Below, one piece after another: positions 52,203 through 60,622 of a stretch of DNA of 64,000 nt; position 1 is the stretch's first letter, and every line of letters begins with the position of its first letter. Source of the stretch: Candidatus Pacearchaeota archaeon UBA92 (lineage in GTDB: Archaea; Nanobdellota; Nanobdellia; Pacearchaeales; GW2011-AR1); the NCBI GenBank assembly GCA_002497285.1, contig DANJ01000011.1:1-64000 (forward strand), given 5' to 3'. The notes beneath the pieces were generated by a model. The model was not told where the DNA came from. It worked only from the letters and a program-made list of their open reading frames with translations, and did not search any database. A program made the position numbers and the translations under genes.

Positions 52203-52715
52203 ATGATACAAGCATATATGTCGGGAGACAAAATAACAAGTAATCAGGCGTCCGCATTCTCTCTTCATGAAAAGTCGCACTTCGGAGAAAAGAAATCGGG
52301 AAAAATAGAATACTCTCCAGTTGAAGCCCTCTTCCTACTTAAAGAAGAAAAAATACAAATAACTCAAAATAAAAAGTTAATCTCTGAAGAGCAGTTAATA
52401 AAAAAGCTTAAAAGTAAGGACAAAAGAATAGAACTCAAATTACCCGCATTCTCAGATTTAAGAAAAAAAGGATATGTCCTAAAAACAGCCCTCAAGTTTG
52501 GAGCAGACTTCAGGGTATATGAAAAAGGCATAAAGCCCGGAGAAGATCACGCTCTCTGGCTAATGCAATGCGTGAAAGAATCTGCAACATTCACCTGGCA
52601 GGATTTTGCAGCCAAAAACCGTGTTGCCCATTCAGCAAGAAAGAACCTGGTAATCGCAATAATTGATGACGAAGACGACGTTACTTATTACAAAGTTGAG
52701 TGGATGAAACCATAA
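52203..52715 (+). CDS. endA: tRNA-splicing endonuclease, 170 aa
   Basis: Homotetramer-type archaeal EndA that cuts bulge-helix-bulge introns from pre-tRNA. The catalytic triad is visible as Tyr106 (FRVYEKG), His116 (EDHALWL) and Lys147 (SARKNLVIAI). The N-terminal domain contains EYSPVEALFLL. Length fits the alpha4 class. The ATG at 52203 is used; an ATG at 52218 is possible because the TAAATATAA box lies close to the first. Divergent from the serine hydrolase gene. None of the three tRNA genes here shows an intron. Confidence 0.92.
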   Translation: MIQAYMSGDKITSNQASAFSLHEKSHFGEKKSGKIEYSPVEALFLLKEEKIQITQNKKLISEEQLIKKLKSKDKRIELKLPAFSDLRKKGYVLKTALKFGADFRVYEKGIKPGEDHALWLMQCVKESATFTWQDFAAKNRVAHSARKNLVIAIIDDEDDVTYYKVEWMKP

Positions 52716-52749
52716 CAATATTAATAAACCTGAACAATATTTCTTCATT

Positions 52750-53736
52750 ATGCCTGATTTACAAAAAGTGGGAGATACAAAAAATAGGATTTTATCAATA
52801 ATTAAAAACAAGGGCCCTTCCTATCCTGCACAGGTATCAAAAGAAGCAGGAGTTTCCCCTTTATTCACTGCAGCGTTCCTTTCAGAACTTGTAAAAGACA
52901 GACAATTAAAAATGAGTAGTATGAAAGTAGGAAGCTCGCCAATTTATTACGCTCCTGGTCAAGAGCCACAATTAGAAAATTTTGTAAAATATTTAAATTC
53001 GAAAGAAAGAGAAGCTTTTGAAAAGCTAAAAAACTCAGAGGTGGTAGAAGATTTATCCCAACAACCAGCCATTAGAGTTGCCCTAAGAAATATCAATGAT
53101 TTTGCAGTTCCAATAAACGTCCGTATTGATGGAGAAACAAAACTTTTTTGGAGGCATTTCCAATTCCCTGAATCACAAACAAGAGACAGAATTAGAGAAC
53201 TCTTATCTCCTTCAAATATTATAAGACCAAAACAAAAAGAAACAGTCCTGGTTCAAGTTAAGGAAGAGCCTAAAAAAGAAGAAACTATTCCAACGCAGAC
53301 AGAAACTGCAATCAAAGAGACAAAATCACAAATAGAACCTCTGATAAAAGAGACAGAAAGAAAAGTAGAGAAAATAATAGAAAAACCCATAAAAATAAAA
53401 TCTAAAAAAGAAAAAATAATCTCTTCAGAATTTGCAGAGTCTGTAAAAGACTACCTAGCTACAAAAGATGTAGAGATATTAGAAGAAGTAATGGTAAAAA
53501 AGAAAGAATTTGTGGCAAAAGTCCGCACAGATGAATCCTTTGGCAAACAAGAATTCTACCTCATAGCAAAAGACAAAAAAAAGATTAATCAGGACGATTT
53601 AACCCTAGCAATCCAACATGCCCAGTCTCAAAGAATGCCTGCCCTATTTCTCTCTCCTGGCTCTTTAGACGCCAATGCCTCCTCTTATATCCAAGAATGG
53701 AAAAATGTAATAAAATTCAACAAGGTTAAGATTTGA
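52750..53736 (+). CDS. winged-helix protein with Lys/Glu linker and possible nuclease-like C-terminal domain, 328 aa
   Basis: Residues 8-70 look like a winged helix (KNRILSIIKNKGPSYPAQVSKEAG, FLSELVKDRQL). A Lys/Glu/Thr-rich linker spans about 160-230. The C-terminal 90 residues have an alpha/beta pattern (EFVAKVRTDESFGKQEFYLI, LALAIQHA-like LTLAIQHAQSQRMPALFLSPG), reminiscent of restriction-endonuclease-like domains, although the catalytic pattern is not clear. Probably DNA-binding; exact family unknown. Its TGA overlaps the TTG start of the SMR-like gene. Confidence 0.6.
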   Translation: MPDLQKVGDTKNRILSIIKNKGPSYPAQVSKEAGVSPLFTAAFLSELVKDRQLKMSSMKVGSSPIYYAPGQEPQLENFVKYLNSKEREAFEKLKNSEVVEDLSQQPAIRVALRNINDFAVPINVRIDGETKLFWRHFQFPESQTRDRIRELLSPSNIIRPKQKETVLVQVKEEPKKEETIPTQTETAIKETKSQIEPLIKETERKVEKIIEKPIKIKSKKEKIISSEFAESVKDYLATKDVEILEEVMVKKKEFVAKVRTDESFGKQEFYLIAKDKKKINQDDLTLAIQHAQSQRMPALFLSPGSLDANASSYIQEWKNVIKFNKVKI

Positions 53737-54068
53737 TACTAAACTATGGTCCTAAAACAATCTTTCTCATTTTGATAGCCCTAGCAGTTGTCCTAGAAGT
53801 AACAGGCGACATATATTTCAAAAAATACTCAATAGAAAATAAAAATGTTCTACTTTTTATAGGATTAATAGTTTACTTCTTAGGCTCTATCTTTTGGGCA
53901 ATATCCCTAAAATACGAGCTATTGTCAAAATCAATAACCCTATTTACAATACTCAACCTAATTATCGTTTTAGCTGTAGGTGTACTAATTTTTAATGAAC
54001 AAATATCCGATATAAATAAAATTGGAATAGTGCTAGGAATAATAAGTGTGGCACTTATGGAGATATAA
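53733..54068 (+). CDS. small multidrug resistance (SMR/EmrE)-like transporter, 111 aa
   Basis: Four membrane segments in 111 residues. The first carries the membrane-embedded Glu (ALAVVLEVTGDIYFKKYS), the proton/substrate residue of SMR proteins, and GIVLGIISVALM ends the last helix. The start codon is TTG at 53733, overlapping the TGA of the previous gene (TTGA), with AAGG upstream; no ATG is available in the first segment. It could export cationic compounds; an EamA half-transporter is an alternative. Confidence 0.72.
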   Translation: MILNYGPKTIFLILIALAVVLEVTGDIYFKKYSIENKNVLLFIGLIVYFLGSIFWAISLKYELLSKSITLFTILNLIIVLAVGVLIFNEQISDINKIGIVLGIISVALMEI

Positions 54069-54106
54069 CTCGCAAAGTTTAAATACCACATTTTCAAACT
54101 CTAAAC

Positions 54107-54319
54107 ATGGGAAAAATAAAATCAGCTATGATAAAGAGAGCAGCTCATCAGATGATGAAAGAAGAGAATACATTCACAACAGAGTTTAATACAAATAAGA
54201 AACTCTTAGGCGACACTATGCCGAGCAAGAAAAACAGAAACAAGATAGCTGGCTATATAGCTAGACTAAAGAGAGTAGAAAAAAGAAAAAAAATAATCGT
54301 AGCTGCTAAAGATGATTGA
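54107..54319 (+). CDS. rps17e: ribosomal protein S17e, 70 aa
   Basis: Archaeal/eukaryotic small-subunit protein. The N-terminal GKIKSAMIKRAAHQMM and the TEFNTNKKLL ... MPSKKNRNKIAGYIARL blocks match the family. The length is typical for archaea. Its stop lies eight bases inside the next gene (alba), so both are probably translated from one message. Confidence 0.93.
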   Translation: MGKIKSAMIKRAAHQMMKEENTFTTEFNTNKKLLGDTMPSKKNRNKIAGYIARLKRVEKRKKIIVAAKDD

Positions 54320-54614
54320 AGAAAACAATGAAAAGAACATTGTATTTGTAGGAAATAAACAAGTTATGAATTATGTTACTAGTGCAGTCATGCAATTAAA
54401 AACCGGTTCTCCAAATGTAATAATCAAGGCAAGGGGAAAATTCATATCTAAAGCTGTAGATGTTGCAGAAGTTCTCAGAAAAAGATTTCTTAAGGACTTA
54501 TCCCCAACAATAGAGGATATTAAAATAGATACAGAAGAGTATGATAAAGAGGGAAAAACCATAAAAGTCTCAACAATAGACATAATAATTGCCAAAGCTA
54601 GTTCTCTTTCTTAA
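54312..54614 (+). CDS. albA: Alba DNA/RNA-binding protein, 100 aa
   Basis: Small dimeric chromatin protein of archaea. NIVFVGNKQVMNYVTSAVMQ, the RNA/DNA-contact loop and AVDVAEVLRKRF are typical; the Lys of the acetylation region is represented near KARGKFISKAVD. It follows S17e with an 8-base overlap and precedes a tRNA gene. Confidence 0.9.
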   Translation: MIEENNEKNIVFVGNKQVMNYVTSAVMQLKTGSPNVIIKARGKFISKAVDVAEVLRKRFLKDLSPTIEDIKIDTEEYDKEGKTIKVSTIDIIIAKASSLS

Positions 54615-54652
54615 TCCAACAAACTTAAAAACCATTTTTTGCTTCTAATTTT

Positions 54653-54725
54653 GGCTCTGTAGCTTAGTGGTTAAAGCGCCTGTCTCATACGCAGGAGATC
54701 GAGAGTTCAATTCTCTCCAGAGCCA
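54653..54725 (+). tRNA. tRNA-Met (CAT anticodon)
   Basis: A full cloverleaf can be drawn: acceptor GGCTCTG/CAGAGCC, anticodon stem CCTGT/GCAGG with loop CTCATAC and anticodon CAT at 54686-54688, T stem GAGAG/CTCTC, discriminator A. CCA is not encoded and there is no intron. A TATA-like AACTTAAAAA lies about 25 bases upstream. The sequence is not of the initiator type (no A1 start or three G-C pairs in the anticodon stem), so elongator Met is likeliest; Ile-2 (CAU) cannot be excluded. Confidence 0.92.
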
Positions 54726-54770
54726 TTATGGATATTAAACCTGGACTCCTAGAACCCGGAGAGGTTGTAG

Positions 54771-54788
54771 AATTCTCTCCAGAGCCAT
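54771..54788 (+). repeat. duplicated 3' end of tRNA-Met
   Basis: The 18 bases AATTCTCTCCAGAGCCAT at 54709-54726 (the tRNA T arm and acceptor 3' strand) recur at 54771-54788, 62 bases downstream. The copy has no 5' partner half. It looks like a remnant tRNA-end duplication, as left by integrase-driven insertion and loss. Confidence 0.75.
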
Positions 54789-54825
54789 CCCCAATATTTA
54801 TATTCTTATTTTTCTTTCAATCAAG

Positions 54826-55038
54826 ATGAACAGACTGGAAAAAGAACTAAGACATTATACTCTCGCCGAAAAGATCCTCTTTCTATTTAATGTATTTATA
54901 GCAATCCTAATAATCCTATTTTCAGGAAATCTCCTTCAAACAACATTTGGAAAATCAACCCTCGCACTTGGCTTAGTAATGGTAGCATTAATAACAATTC
55001 TCCGAGTATTGAAAAAATGGGGTCCTAAAAACTATTAA
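54826..55038 (+). CDS. small membrane protein, 70 aa
   Basis: Charged N-terminus (MNRLEKELRHYTLAEKI), two membrane segments and a short basic tail. Stop codon overlaps that of the convergent HIT gene. A TATA-like TTTATATTC lies about 25 bases upstream of the ATG. No family recognised. Confidence 0.55.
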   Translation: MNRLEKELRHYTLAEKILFLFNVFIAILIILFSGNLLQTTFGKSTLALGLVMVALITILRVLKKWGPKNY

Positions 55039-55385
55039 GGCTTCTCAAAAACTTTAACCCCATCTCCCTCTTTTCTAGGAAGAACATGAAAATGCAGATG
55101 CATCACTATTTGTCCTGCAGACTTTCCATTATTAACGATTAAATTGAAACTATCTCCAAAACCAGAATCTATCAGGCTCTTGCTAACCTCTTTAATAAAG
55201 CTCATCAATTCCTTACCAAACTTATCAGGAAATTCTGAAATCTCTTTGTAATGAGTTTTAGGAATAATTAGACTATGTCCATCAGTCCTAGGGTTGACAT
55301 CCCGAATAGCAAAAAAGTTATCACTTTCTATAAACTTTTCAGCACTGACTTCCCCTTTAACCATCTTACAAAATATGCAATTCAT
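55035..55385 (-). CDS. HIT-family (Hint-like) nucleotide hydrolase, 116 aa
   Basis: Histidine-triad protein that hydrolyses nucleoside phosphoramidates or related adenylates. HLHFHVLP places His96, His98 and His100, with His98 the likely nucleophile. The N-terminal CIFC pair suggests a zinc site, as in many Hint proteins. Length typical. It may detoxify aminoacyl-adenylates, a described activity of the family. Two bases separate it from the ParA gene upstream. Confidence 0.9.
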   Translation of the reverse strand: MNCIFCKMVKGEVSAEKFIESDNFFAIRDVNPRTDGHSLIIPKTHYKEISEFPDKFGKELMSFIKEVSKSLIDSGFGDSFNLIVNNGKSAGQIVMHLHFHVLPRKEGDGVKVFEKP

Positions 55386-55387
55386 TG

Positions 55388-56194
55388 TTAATTCTTAAAG
55401 ATACTTCTATAAAAACTTTCCCTTAAAACTTCTCTATTAACTTCCTCTTTTCTCATATCTCTATTCCAGAACCATGGTTTTCTTTTCTCTTTTAAACCAA
55501 CTAATGAAGCAGCCAGCTTCCCTATCTCCCTGGAAAATTGACTTCTCTTAGCATATATTGGCATTGGCACTCTTTGATACAAACTCTTAGCAACTCTTCT
55601 ATCATCTTTAATCATGGCAACAACCGGAATATTAATAGACTCCTGAACCTCCTCAAGACTAACTTGAGAACTTCTTCCAAGAACACGATTAACAATTATC
55701 CCAGAAATATCTCTCCCCGATTGCCTAATTATTTTTGCAGTTTTCATACTGCAACTTAAAGTTGGATAATCTGGAGTAGAAACAATAAACAATGAATCTG
55801 AAGCAAGCATAGCAGAAGTCAATTCTTCATTCAAAGAAGGAGAAGAATCTATAATAATAAAATCATATCCCCTTCTAATCTGAGCAATCTTTTGTTTCAG
55901 TTTCAGAGGACTGTACTCCTTATTAAACATAAAATTCCCAGGAATGACATCAACGTTATATTTCTCATGCACTGCAGCACTAACTCGAGTTCCTGCACTT
56001 GATAATACATCATGCACAGTTTTCCCAGGAGAAATTATGTCCATATGCAATCCCAAATTTGGAGCTGAATAATTCGCATCAATAAGTAAAACTTTCTTAT
56101 CAAACCTATTAGCTAATTCAACAGCCAAAGCCGCACTTAATGTCGTTTTACCCACTCCGCCTTTCAAAGAAACCAAACTTATCACCCTTCCCAT
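55388..56194 (-). CDS. ParA/MinD-family ATPase, 268 aa
   Basis: Deviant Walker A SLKGGVGKTTL at residues 8-18, LLIDANYSAPNLGLH (MinD/Soj-type switch region) and FIIIDSSPSLNEE (Walker B). Like MinD it may position envelope or division components; like ParA, chromosomes. The C-terminus (REVLRESFYRSIF) could form an amphipathic membrane helix, favouring MinD, but this is tentative. Followed immediately by the HIT gene. Confidence 0.88.
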   Translation of the reverse strand: MGRVISLVSLKGGVGKTTLSAALAVELANRFDKKVLLIDANYSAPNLGLHMDIISPGKTVHDVLSSAGTRVSAAVHEKYNVDVIPGNFMFNKEYSPLKLKQKIAQIRRGYDFIIIDSSPSLNEELTSAMLASDSLFIVSTPDYPTLSCSMKTAKIIRQSGRDISGIIVNRVLGRSSQVSLEEVQESINIPVVAMIKDDRRVAKSLYQRVPMPIYAKRSQFSREIGKLAASLVGLKEKRKPWFWNRDMRKEEVNREVLRESFYRSIFKN

Positions 56195-56230
56195 TGTATC
56201 TAAAATTCAAACTTCCTTATAAGCGTTTCC

Positions 56231-56977
56231 CTATTCAAGAAGTAGAAGCAAAGCCATGACTCCTATTCCGGCTAATAAGGCAATAAGCTGAAGAAATGCC
56301 TTTCTTATCCCGACATCCTTGTGCAATTCAGGGATTAAGTCAGCTCCTGCAATATAAATGAATCCGCCAGCAGCAAGAGGAAGCAGGATATCTGCAATAT
56401 ATTCTATTCTCGTGCTCAAAATCAGACCTATGACTGCGCCAAGAACTGCTAAAAGCGCAGAAACAAAATTCAAGAACAAAGCCTTGCCTTTAGAAAATCC
56501 TCCATGAATCATGACTCCAAAGTCTCCTATTTCTTGAGGAATCTCATGGAAGATGACTGCAAGAGTTGTAGCAATCCCGATAGGCAGAGAAACCAGATAA
56601 CCGGCTGCAATTATCAAGCCATCCAGAAAATTATGGAACCCGTCTCCTATTAAATTCGTATATGCGAAAGGATGAATATGATTTTTAGTTATGGGCATAT
56701 GGCAATGTTGCCAGTGTACGAACTTTTCTATAACAAAGAATAGCAAAAACCCTGCTAAAATCCAGATTGAAGAAACTAAAGAAAATCCTTCCTCTCCCAT
56801 TTCAGGGATAATATGAAGAAAAACATCGCCAAATAAAGCCCCAGCAGAAAAAGCAAGCAGATAGATTAAAACGACTTTAAGCTTGCTGGAGGAAATGCCC
56901 AGGATAATTACTCCGACAAGTGAGACAATGCTAACGACTAACACACTGGTCAGAGTGTAAAACCATGCTTCTAACAT
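56231..56977 (-). CDS. ZIP-family metal transporter, 248 aa
   Basis: Eight-helix ZIP transporter. The metal site is visible as LIGDGFHNFLDGLIIAAGY in helix 4 and IFHEIPQEIGDFGVM in helix 5. It imports divalent metal, usually zinc or iron. The loop after helix 3 has a short His cluster (HWQHCHMPITKNHIH). Divergent from a NikR-type repressor, with three repeat elements in the shared promoter, suggesting metal-dependent control and possibly nickel as cargo. Confidence 0.88.
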   Translation of the reverse strand: MLEAWFYTLTSVLVVSIVSLVGVIILGISSSKLKVVLIYLLAFSAGALFGDVFLHIIPEMGEEGFSLVSSIWILAGFLLFFVIEKFVHWQHCHMPITKNHIHPFAYTNLIGDGFHNFLDGLIIAAGYLVSLPIGIATTLAVIFHEIPQEIGDFGVMIHGGFSKGKALFLNFVSALLAVLGAVIGLILSTRIEYIADILLPLAAGGFIYIAGADLIPELHKDVGIRKAFLQLIALLAGIGVMALLLLLE

Positions 56978-56991
56978 GCACCATGTAGCTA

Positions 56992-57053
56992 TTAATAACT
57001 TTTAAACCTTTTGTTAATAACTTTAAGGAAAATATATAAATGCAGTTAATAAC
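56992..57053. promoter_or_regulatory. three-copy operator in the ZIP/nikR divergent promoter
   Basis: TTAATAAC occurs at 56992-56999, 57014-57021 and 57046-57053; the last two are part of the near-palindrome GTTAATAAC. Spacings of 22 and 32 bases are close to two and three DNA turns, so the sites face one side of the helix. They flank the ZIP TATA box (GGTTTAAAAG on the minus strand) and the nikR TATA box (AATATATAAA). This is the likely binding array of the neighbouring NikR. Confidence 0.65.
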
Positions 57054-57061
57054 CCATTATA

Positions 57062-57454
57062 GTGTCAAAACCTAAAATAATATCAATATCTATTCCGGAA
57101 GAAGCTCTTTCCACTCTGAATTCTTTGCAAAAAAACCTGAGGCTTAAAGGAAGGAGCGAAACAATAAGGGAAGCGATAAATGCCCTTGAGAGTAAGACAA
57201 GAGACCTTGATAACCTAAAAGGAGACCTGAATGCAATAGCCACTATAATACACAAGGAAAAATACAACAAGGAGATATCAGGAATAGTCCACAAGCACTC
57301 AAAAATAATAAAGACACATATCCACAATCACCTTGACAATCATAAATGTGCAGAAGTCCTTGTTCTAAAAGGTAAAGCCTCAGAAATAAAAGCTCTGATA
57401 AATGCAACACAGACAAATAAAAAACTTGAAAAAACAGACTTGATTATCTGCTAG
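57062..57454 (+). CDS. nikR: NikR-type nickel/metal-responsive repressor, 130 aa
   Basis: The N-terminal ribbon-helix-helix (KIISISIPEEALSTLNSL, LKGRSETIREAINAL) is joined to an ACT-like regulatory domain. The square-planar nickel ligands of E. coli NikR (His76, His87, His89, Cys95) find matches with the same spacing in HKHSKIIKTHIHNHLDNHKC, followed by AEVLVLKG. Length agrees with NikR. The start codon is GTG, set by a TATA box about 25 bases upstream. Divergent from the ZIP transporter and so probably its regulator. Confidence 0.87.
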   Translation: MSKPKIISISIPEEALSTLNSLQKNLRLKGRSETIREAINALESKTRDLDNLKGDLNAIATIIHKEKYNKEISGIVHKHSKIIKTHIHNHLDNHKCAEVLVLKGKASEIKALINATQTNKKLEKTDLIIC

Positions 57455-57695
57455 TTTTAGCCAATCCCCTCGGATTGTACATTCTTATAACAAGGAAATA
57501 AACAAGCGCGCCTATCCAGCTTCCCAAGACTATAACTATAATCCAGACAATTTTCTCAACATTATTCTTAAATCCTCTCTGTGCACAGTCAACAATCATC
57601 CAGATCCAGAATGCAAACACTATCAGTCCAACCACGATTGCAAACAATCCTCCAAGAGCCATAAAAGGCCATATCCAAAAATCCATTAATCCCAT
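57444..57695 (-). CDS. PLDc_N-like small membrane protein, 83 aa
   Basis: Two membrane segments with the IWMIVDCAQR motif and the WIIVIVLGSWIGALVYFL helix, which match the phospholipase D N-terminal (cardiolipin synthase N-terminal) membrane domain found as a free-standing protein in many prokaryotes. Overlaps the nikR stop region, convergent. Function of stand-alone copies unknown. Confidence 0.75.
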   Translation of the reverse strand: MGLMDFWIWPFMALGGLFAIVVGLIVFAFWIWMIVDCAQRGFKNNVEKIVWIIVIVLGSWIGALVYFLVIRMYNPRGLAKTSR

Positions 57696-57728
57696 GATAA
57701 AGAAAGCCTACGGCTCTTTATAAAATTA

Positions 57729-58910
57729 TCATCTCATATTTTTATGTTGGTATGTGAATAAGAACATTATTGCCATAAAAGCTGCAAACAATAAAAATAA
57801 ATATTTGAAAGGCAAAACAAATAACAATAGAGAAGCCAAAATCTTTCCAAGGGACTGCATCACATCAACACTTGTATTGAAAGGTCCATAAAATCTATGC
57901 ACACTATTTCTACTTGAAACTTCTAAGAAATAAGCTTCCGTAGTCGGCTCAAGCATGGCCATCCCAAATGAAGCCAATATCAAAAAGAACATTATCAAAA
58001 AAATATCTCCTGCAAGAAATGAAGCAATTGCAAAAAAGAAGGCAATTGCAAATCCAGTCATAAAAACTTTTCTGAAGCCATAATGTCTTGTCATCTTAGA
58101 AAATAAATATTCCGAAGTTATGAGTGGCACAGCTACCGCAAACAAAGAGTACCCAATCCATATTTCCCTTAAACCATTTTGAACAATATAAAGAGGCATA
58201 AAAATATAGGACAATGTCCACCAGATGAAAGTTCCCCCTCTGAAAAAGTAAGCAGAGACTCTTTCTTTGTTTCCAAAAAACTCAAAAAAGTTACGGAAAA
58301 ATTTATCATTAATTTTCTTGCTTTGATTATTATCTTTAACCTTGGAGAAAGAAAAAATCATCAATCCTACAAAACAAAAGATAAATGCTAATAAGAAGAC
58401 ATAATTATTTCCAAAAAATGATCCAATATAACCCCCTATAAATGGACCCAATACCCATCCAAGATTAAGAAAAGTATAAATAAATCCTTCATTTTCTGAT
58501 AATTCCCCATCCTTGGATTTATCTCTGACAATAATACCAAAAACACTCACTCTTATAGTATAAAGTATTGTAATAAATGTTGCAAGAAAAATAAACAAAA
58601 TGAAACTGTGATTAAAATAAAATAGCAAATATATTATGCAAAGCAATATTAAAGAATAAACAAAAAGCTGTGATTTCTTAGATTTTTGTACAATTGGAAT
58701 AAAAAGAAAATAAGAAATTACAGAAACCAGAGAAAGACCCGCAGAAATTAATCCAGTAAGTGCAATATTATTGACAAAACTATTAATATACACTGCCCAA
58801 ATAACCGAAATAGATGCAATAGCAAGAGCAGAAAATAAATTTACAAAAGCAAGAACAAAAATGCTTCTAGAAACAAATAATCCAGTATGTCTTCTGAATT
58901 GCACCACCAT
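57729..58910 (-). CDS. major facilitator superfamily transporter, 393 aa
   Basis: About 11-12 membrane segments in two six-helix bundles joined by a basic loop (KVKDNNQSKKINDKFF). The helix 5 glycine-rich LGWVLGPFIGGYIG resembles the drug-efflux motif C. The helix 2-3 loop (PIVQKSKKSQ) is a degenerate motif A. It may export a small molecule or drug; substrate cannot be inferred. Confidence 0.82.
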   Translation of the reverse strand: MVVQFRRHTGLFVSRSIFVLAFVNLFSALAIASISVIWAVYINSFVNNIALTGLISAGLSLVSVISYFLFIPIVQKSKKSQLFVYSLILLCIIYLLFYFNHSFILFIFLATFITILYTIRVSVFGIIVRDKSKDGELSENEGFIYTFLNLGWVLGPFIGGYIGSFFGNNYVFLLAFIFCFVGLMIFSFSKVKDNNQSKKINDKFFRNFFEFFGNKERVSAYFFRGGTFIWWTLSYIFMPLYIVQNGLREIWIGYSLFAVAVPLITSEYLFSKMTRHYGFRKVFMTGFAIAFFFAIASFLAGDIFLIMFFLILASFGMAMLEPTTEAYFLEVSSRNSVHRFYGPFNTSVDVMQSLGKILASLLLFVLPFKYLFLLFAAFMAIMFLFTYQHKNMR

Positions 58911-58944
58911 CTTAGAAAATTAAATTCTATTTAATATTTAAACA

Positions 58945-60621
58945 CTACTTAATCCTTGTCTCAACAATTTTCCCTGCATTTTCAAAAACAACTTTATCCT
59001 TAAGCAAATCTTTCAAAATCTTGATTAAATCCTTAATATGAACTCTAATCTGTCTTGTTGAATCTCTATCCCTGATTGTAACTGTCTTGTCTTCTATAGT
59101 CTGTCCATCAATAGCAATGCAATAAGGAGTTCCAATTTCGTCCTGCCTACTATAACGTCTACCAATACTTCCAGATTTATCATAAAATACGTTTAACTCT
59201 TCTTTCAACTCCTTATATAATTCATACCCTGCATCAGCAATTTCTCCTTTTGAAATAACAGGCATTACAGCCGCTTTATAGGGAGCTAATTTTGGACTTA
59301 GATGCAGAACAACATTCTCTCTCTTTTTGTCAAATTCATAGGCATCGAGCATAAAAGCAATAAATGCTCTTCCTACACCAAGAGACGGTTCACAAGCAAC
59401 TTCAGGAATAAGTCTAGATTTAGAATCCTCATCAAAAATCTCAAAACTCTTCCCGCTTTTCTCCTGATGTTGAGTTAAATCATAAATTCCACGATTAGCA
59501 AATCCCTGTAATTCTCTCCAACCCATAGGAAATTTATATTCCAAGTCCCACGTATCGATGGCATAATGACTCTTTTCCTCACTAATATGCTGTCTCGCCC
59601 TGAAGTTTTCGGGGTTTGCTCCCAAAAGCAAAAACCAGCTAAATTCTTGAGCAAGCCAATATGCATGCCAATCTATCATCATTCCTTTCTTCCAAGAATC
59701 TAATATTTTCATTTTCTCTCCCTCCCTATTTTCTTTCTGCATACCTTCAGTCAAGAATGTAATTTCCAAATCAGGCAATTCATCCATATAAGGACATTTT
59801 GAACCTGGCTTGGTAAAATATTCAATTTCCATTTGCTCAAACTCTCGACTTCTAAACAAAAATTCTCTCGGTGCTATTTCATTCCTAAAAGCTTTTCCAA
59901 TTTGTGCAATTCCAAAAGGCAACTTTCCCCTTGCATTATCAAAAACATTTCTAAAATTTACAAAAATAGATTGTGCAGTTTCCGGACGCAGATAGGATTC
60001 ACTTCCTTTACCAGGACCAACTTTTGTTTCAAACATCGGATTGAACTTGCCTTCTATCTCATACTCTGCTTTATTCTCATAATTTTTAACTTCATGCGCA
60101 TCAACCTTGAATCTTTCTTTCTTCTTTTTATCATAAACAATGTAATCTACAAAGTTCTCGACATGTCCCGAAGCTTCCCAAACTTTTGGATTCGTAATTA
60201 TGCTCCCATCAACGCCTTCAACATCCTCTCTATTTCTAACATGAAATGCCCACCAAGAATCTTTTATATTCTTAGCAAGTTCAACACCCAAAGGCCCATA
60301 ATCCCAAAATCCAGCTAATCCTCCATAAATTTCTCCAGAAGGATAAACAAATCCTTTCCTCTTACAAAATGAGGCGAGTTCATCAATTCCAATCTCGGTC
60401 CTCTCTGTCTTAACAACCATCTTAATCTTATTTTTGTTTTCTTGGTTTTTAATCTCTTCGCTACTTTCATTCATAACAAACTTTTTCATCCTCTCCTCTG
60501 CTTCCTTTTTCGTCTTACCTAAATAAGCAATAGTTTTTGCAACAACCTTTCCCTTAATTCTTTTGCTTTCTCGTAAATAATAATATTCATTATTCCCAAT
60601 CTTCTTTTTAACTATGAACAT
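58945..60621 (-). CDS. glyS: glycyl-tRNA synthetase (class II, dimeric) with N-terminal extension, 558 aa
   Basis: Charges tRNA-Gly. Motifs: FVYPSGEIYGGLAGFWDYGP, YLRPETAQSIFVNF, IGKAFRNEI-PREFLFRSREF (motif 2), EPSLGVGRAFIAFM (motif 3) and the anticodon domain ending YSRQDEIGTPYCIAID. Residues 1-70 form an extra basic extension (VKKKIGNNEYYYLRESKRIK, GKVVAKTIAYLG), matched by the N-terminus of the giant surface protein. The ATG at 60621 is preferred over a TTG at 60630; it starts one base after the stop of the DUF3850 gene, so the two are co-transcribed. Confidence 0.93.
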   Translation of the reverse strand: MFIVKKKIGNNEYYYLRESKRIKGKVVAKTIAYLGKTKKEAEERMKKFVMNESSEEIKNQENKNKIKMVVKTERTEIGIDELASFCKRKGFVYPSGEIYGGLAGFWDYGPLGVELAKNIKDSWWAFHVRNREDVEGVDGSIITNPKVWEASGHVENFVDYIVYDKKKKERFKVDAHEVKNYENKAEYEIEGKFNPMFETKVGPGKGSESYLRPETAQSIFVNFRNVFDNARGKLPFGIAQIGKAFRNEIAPREFLFRSREFEQMEIEYFTKPGSKCPYMDELPDLEITFLTEGMQKENREGEKMKILDSWKKGMMIDWHAYWLAQEFSWFLLLGANPENFRARQHISEEKSHYAIDTWDLEYKFPMGWRELQGFANRGIYDLTQHQEKSGKSFEIFDEDSKSRLIPEVACEPSLGVGRAFIAFMLDAYEFDKKRENVVLHLSPKLAPYKAAVMPVISKGEIADAGYELYKELKEELNVFYDKSGSIGRRYSRQDEIGTPYCIAIDGQTIEDKTVTIRDRDSTRQIRVHIKDLIKILKDLLKDKVVFENAGKIVETRIK

Positions 60622-60622
60622 T

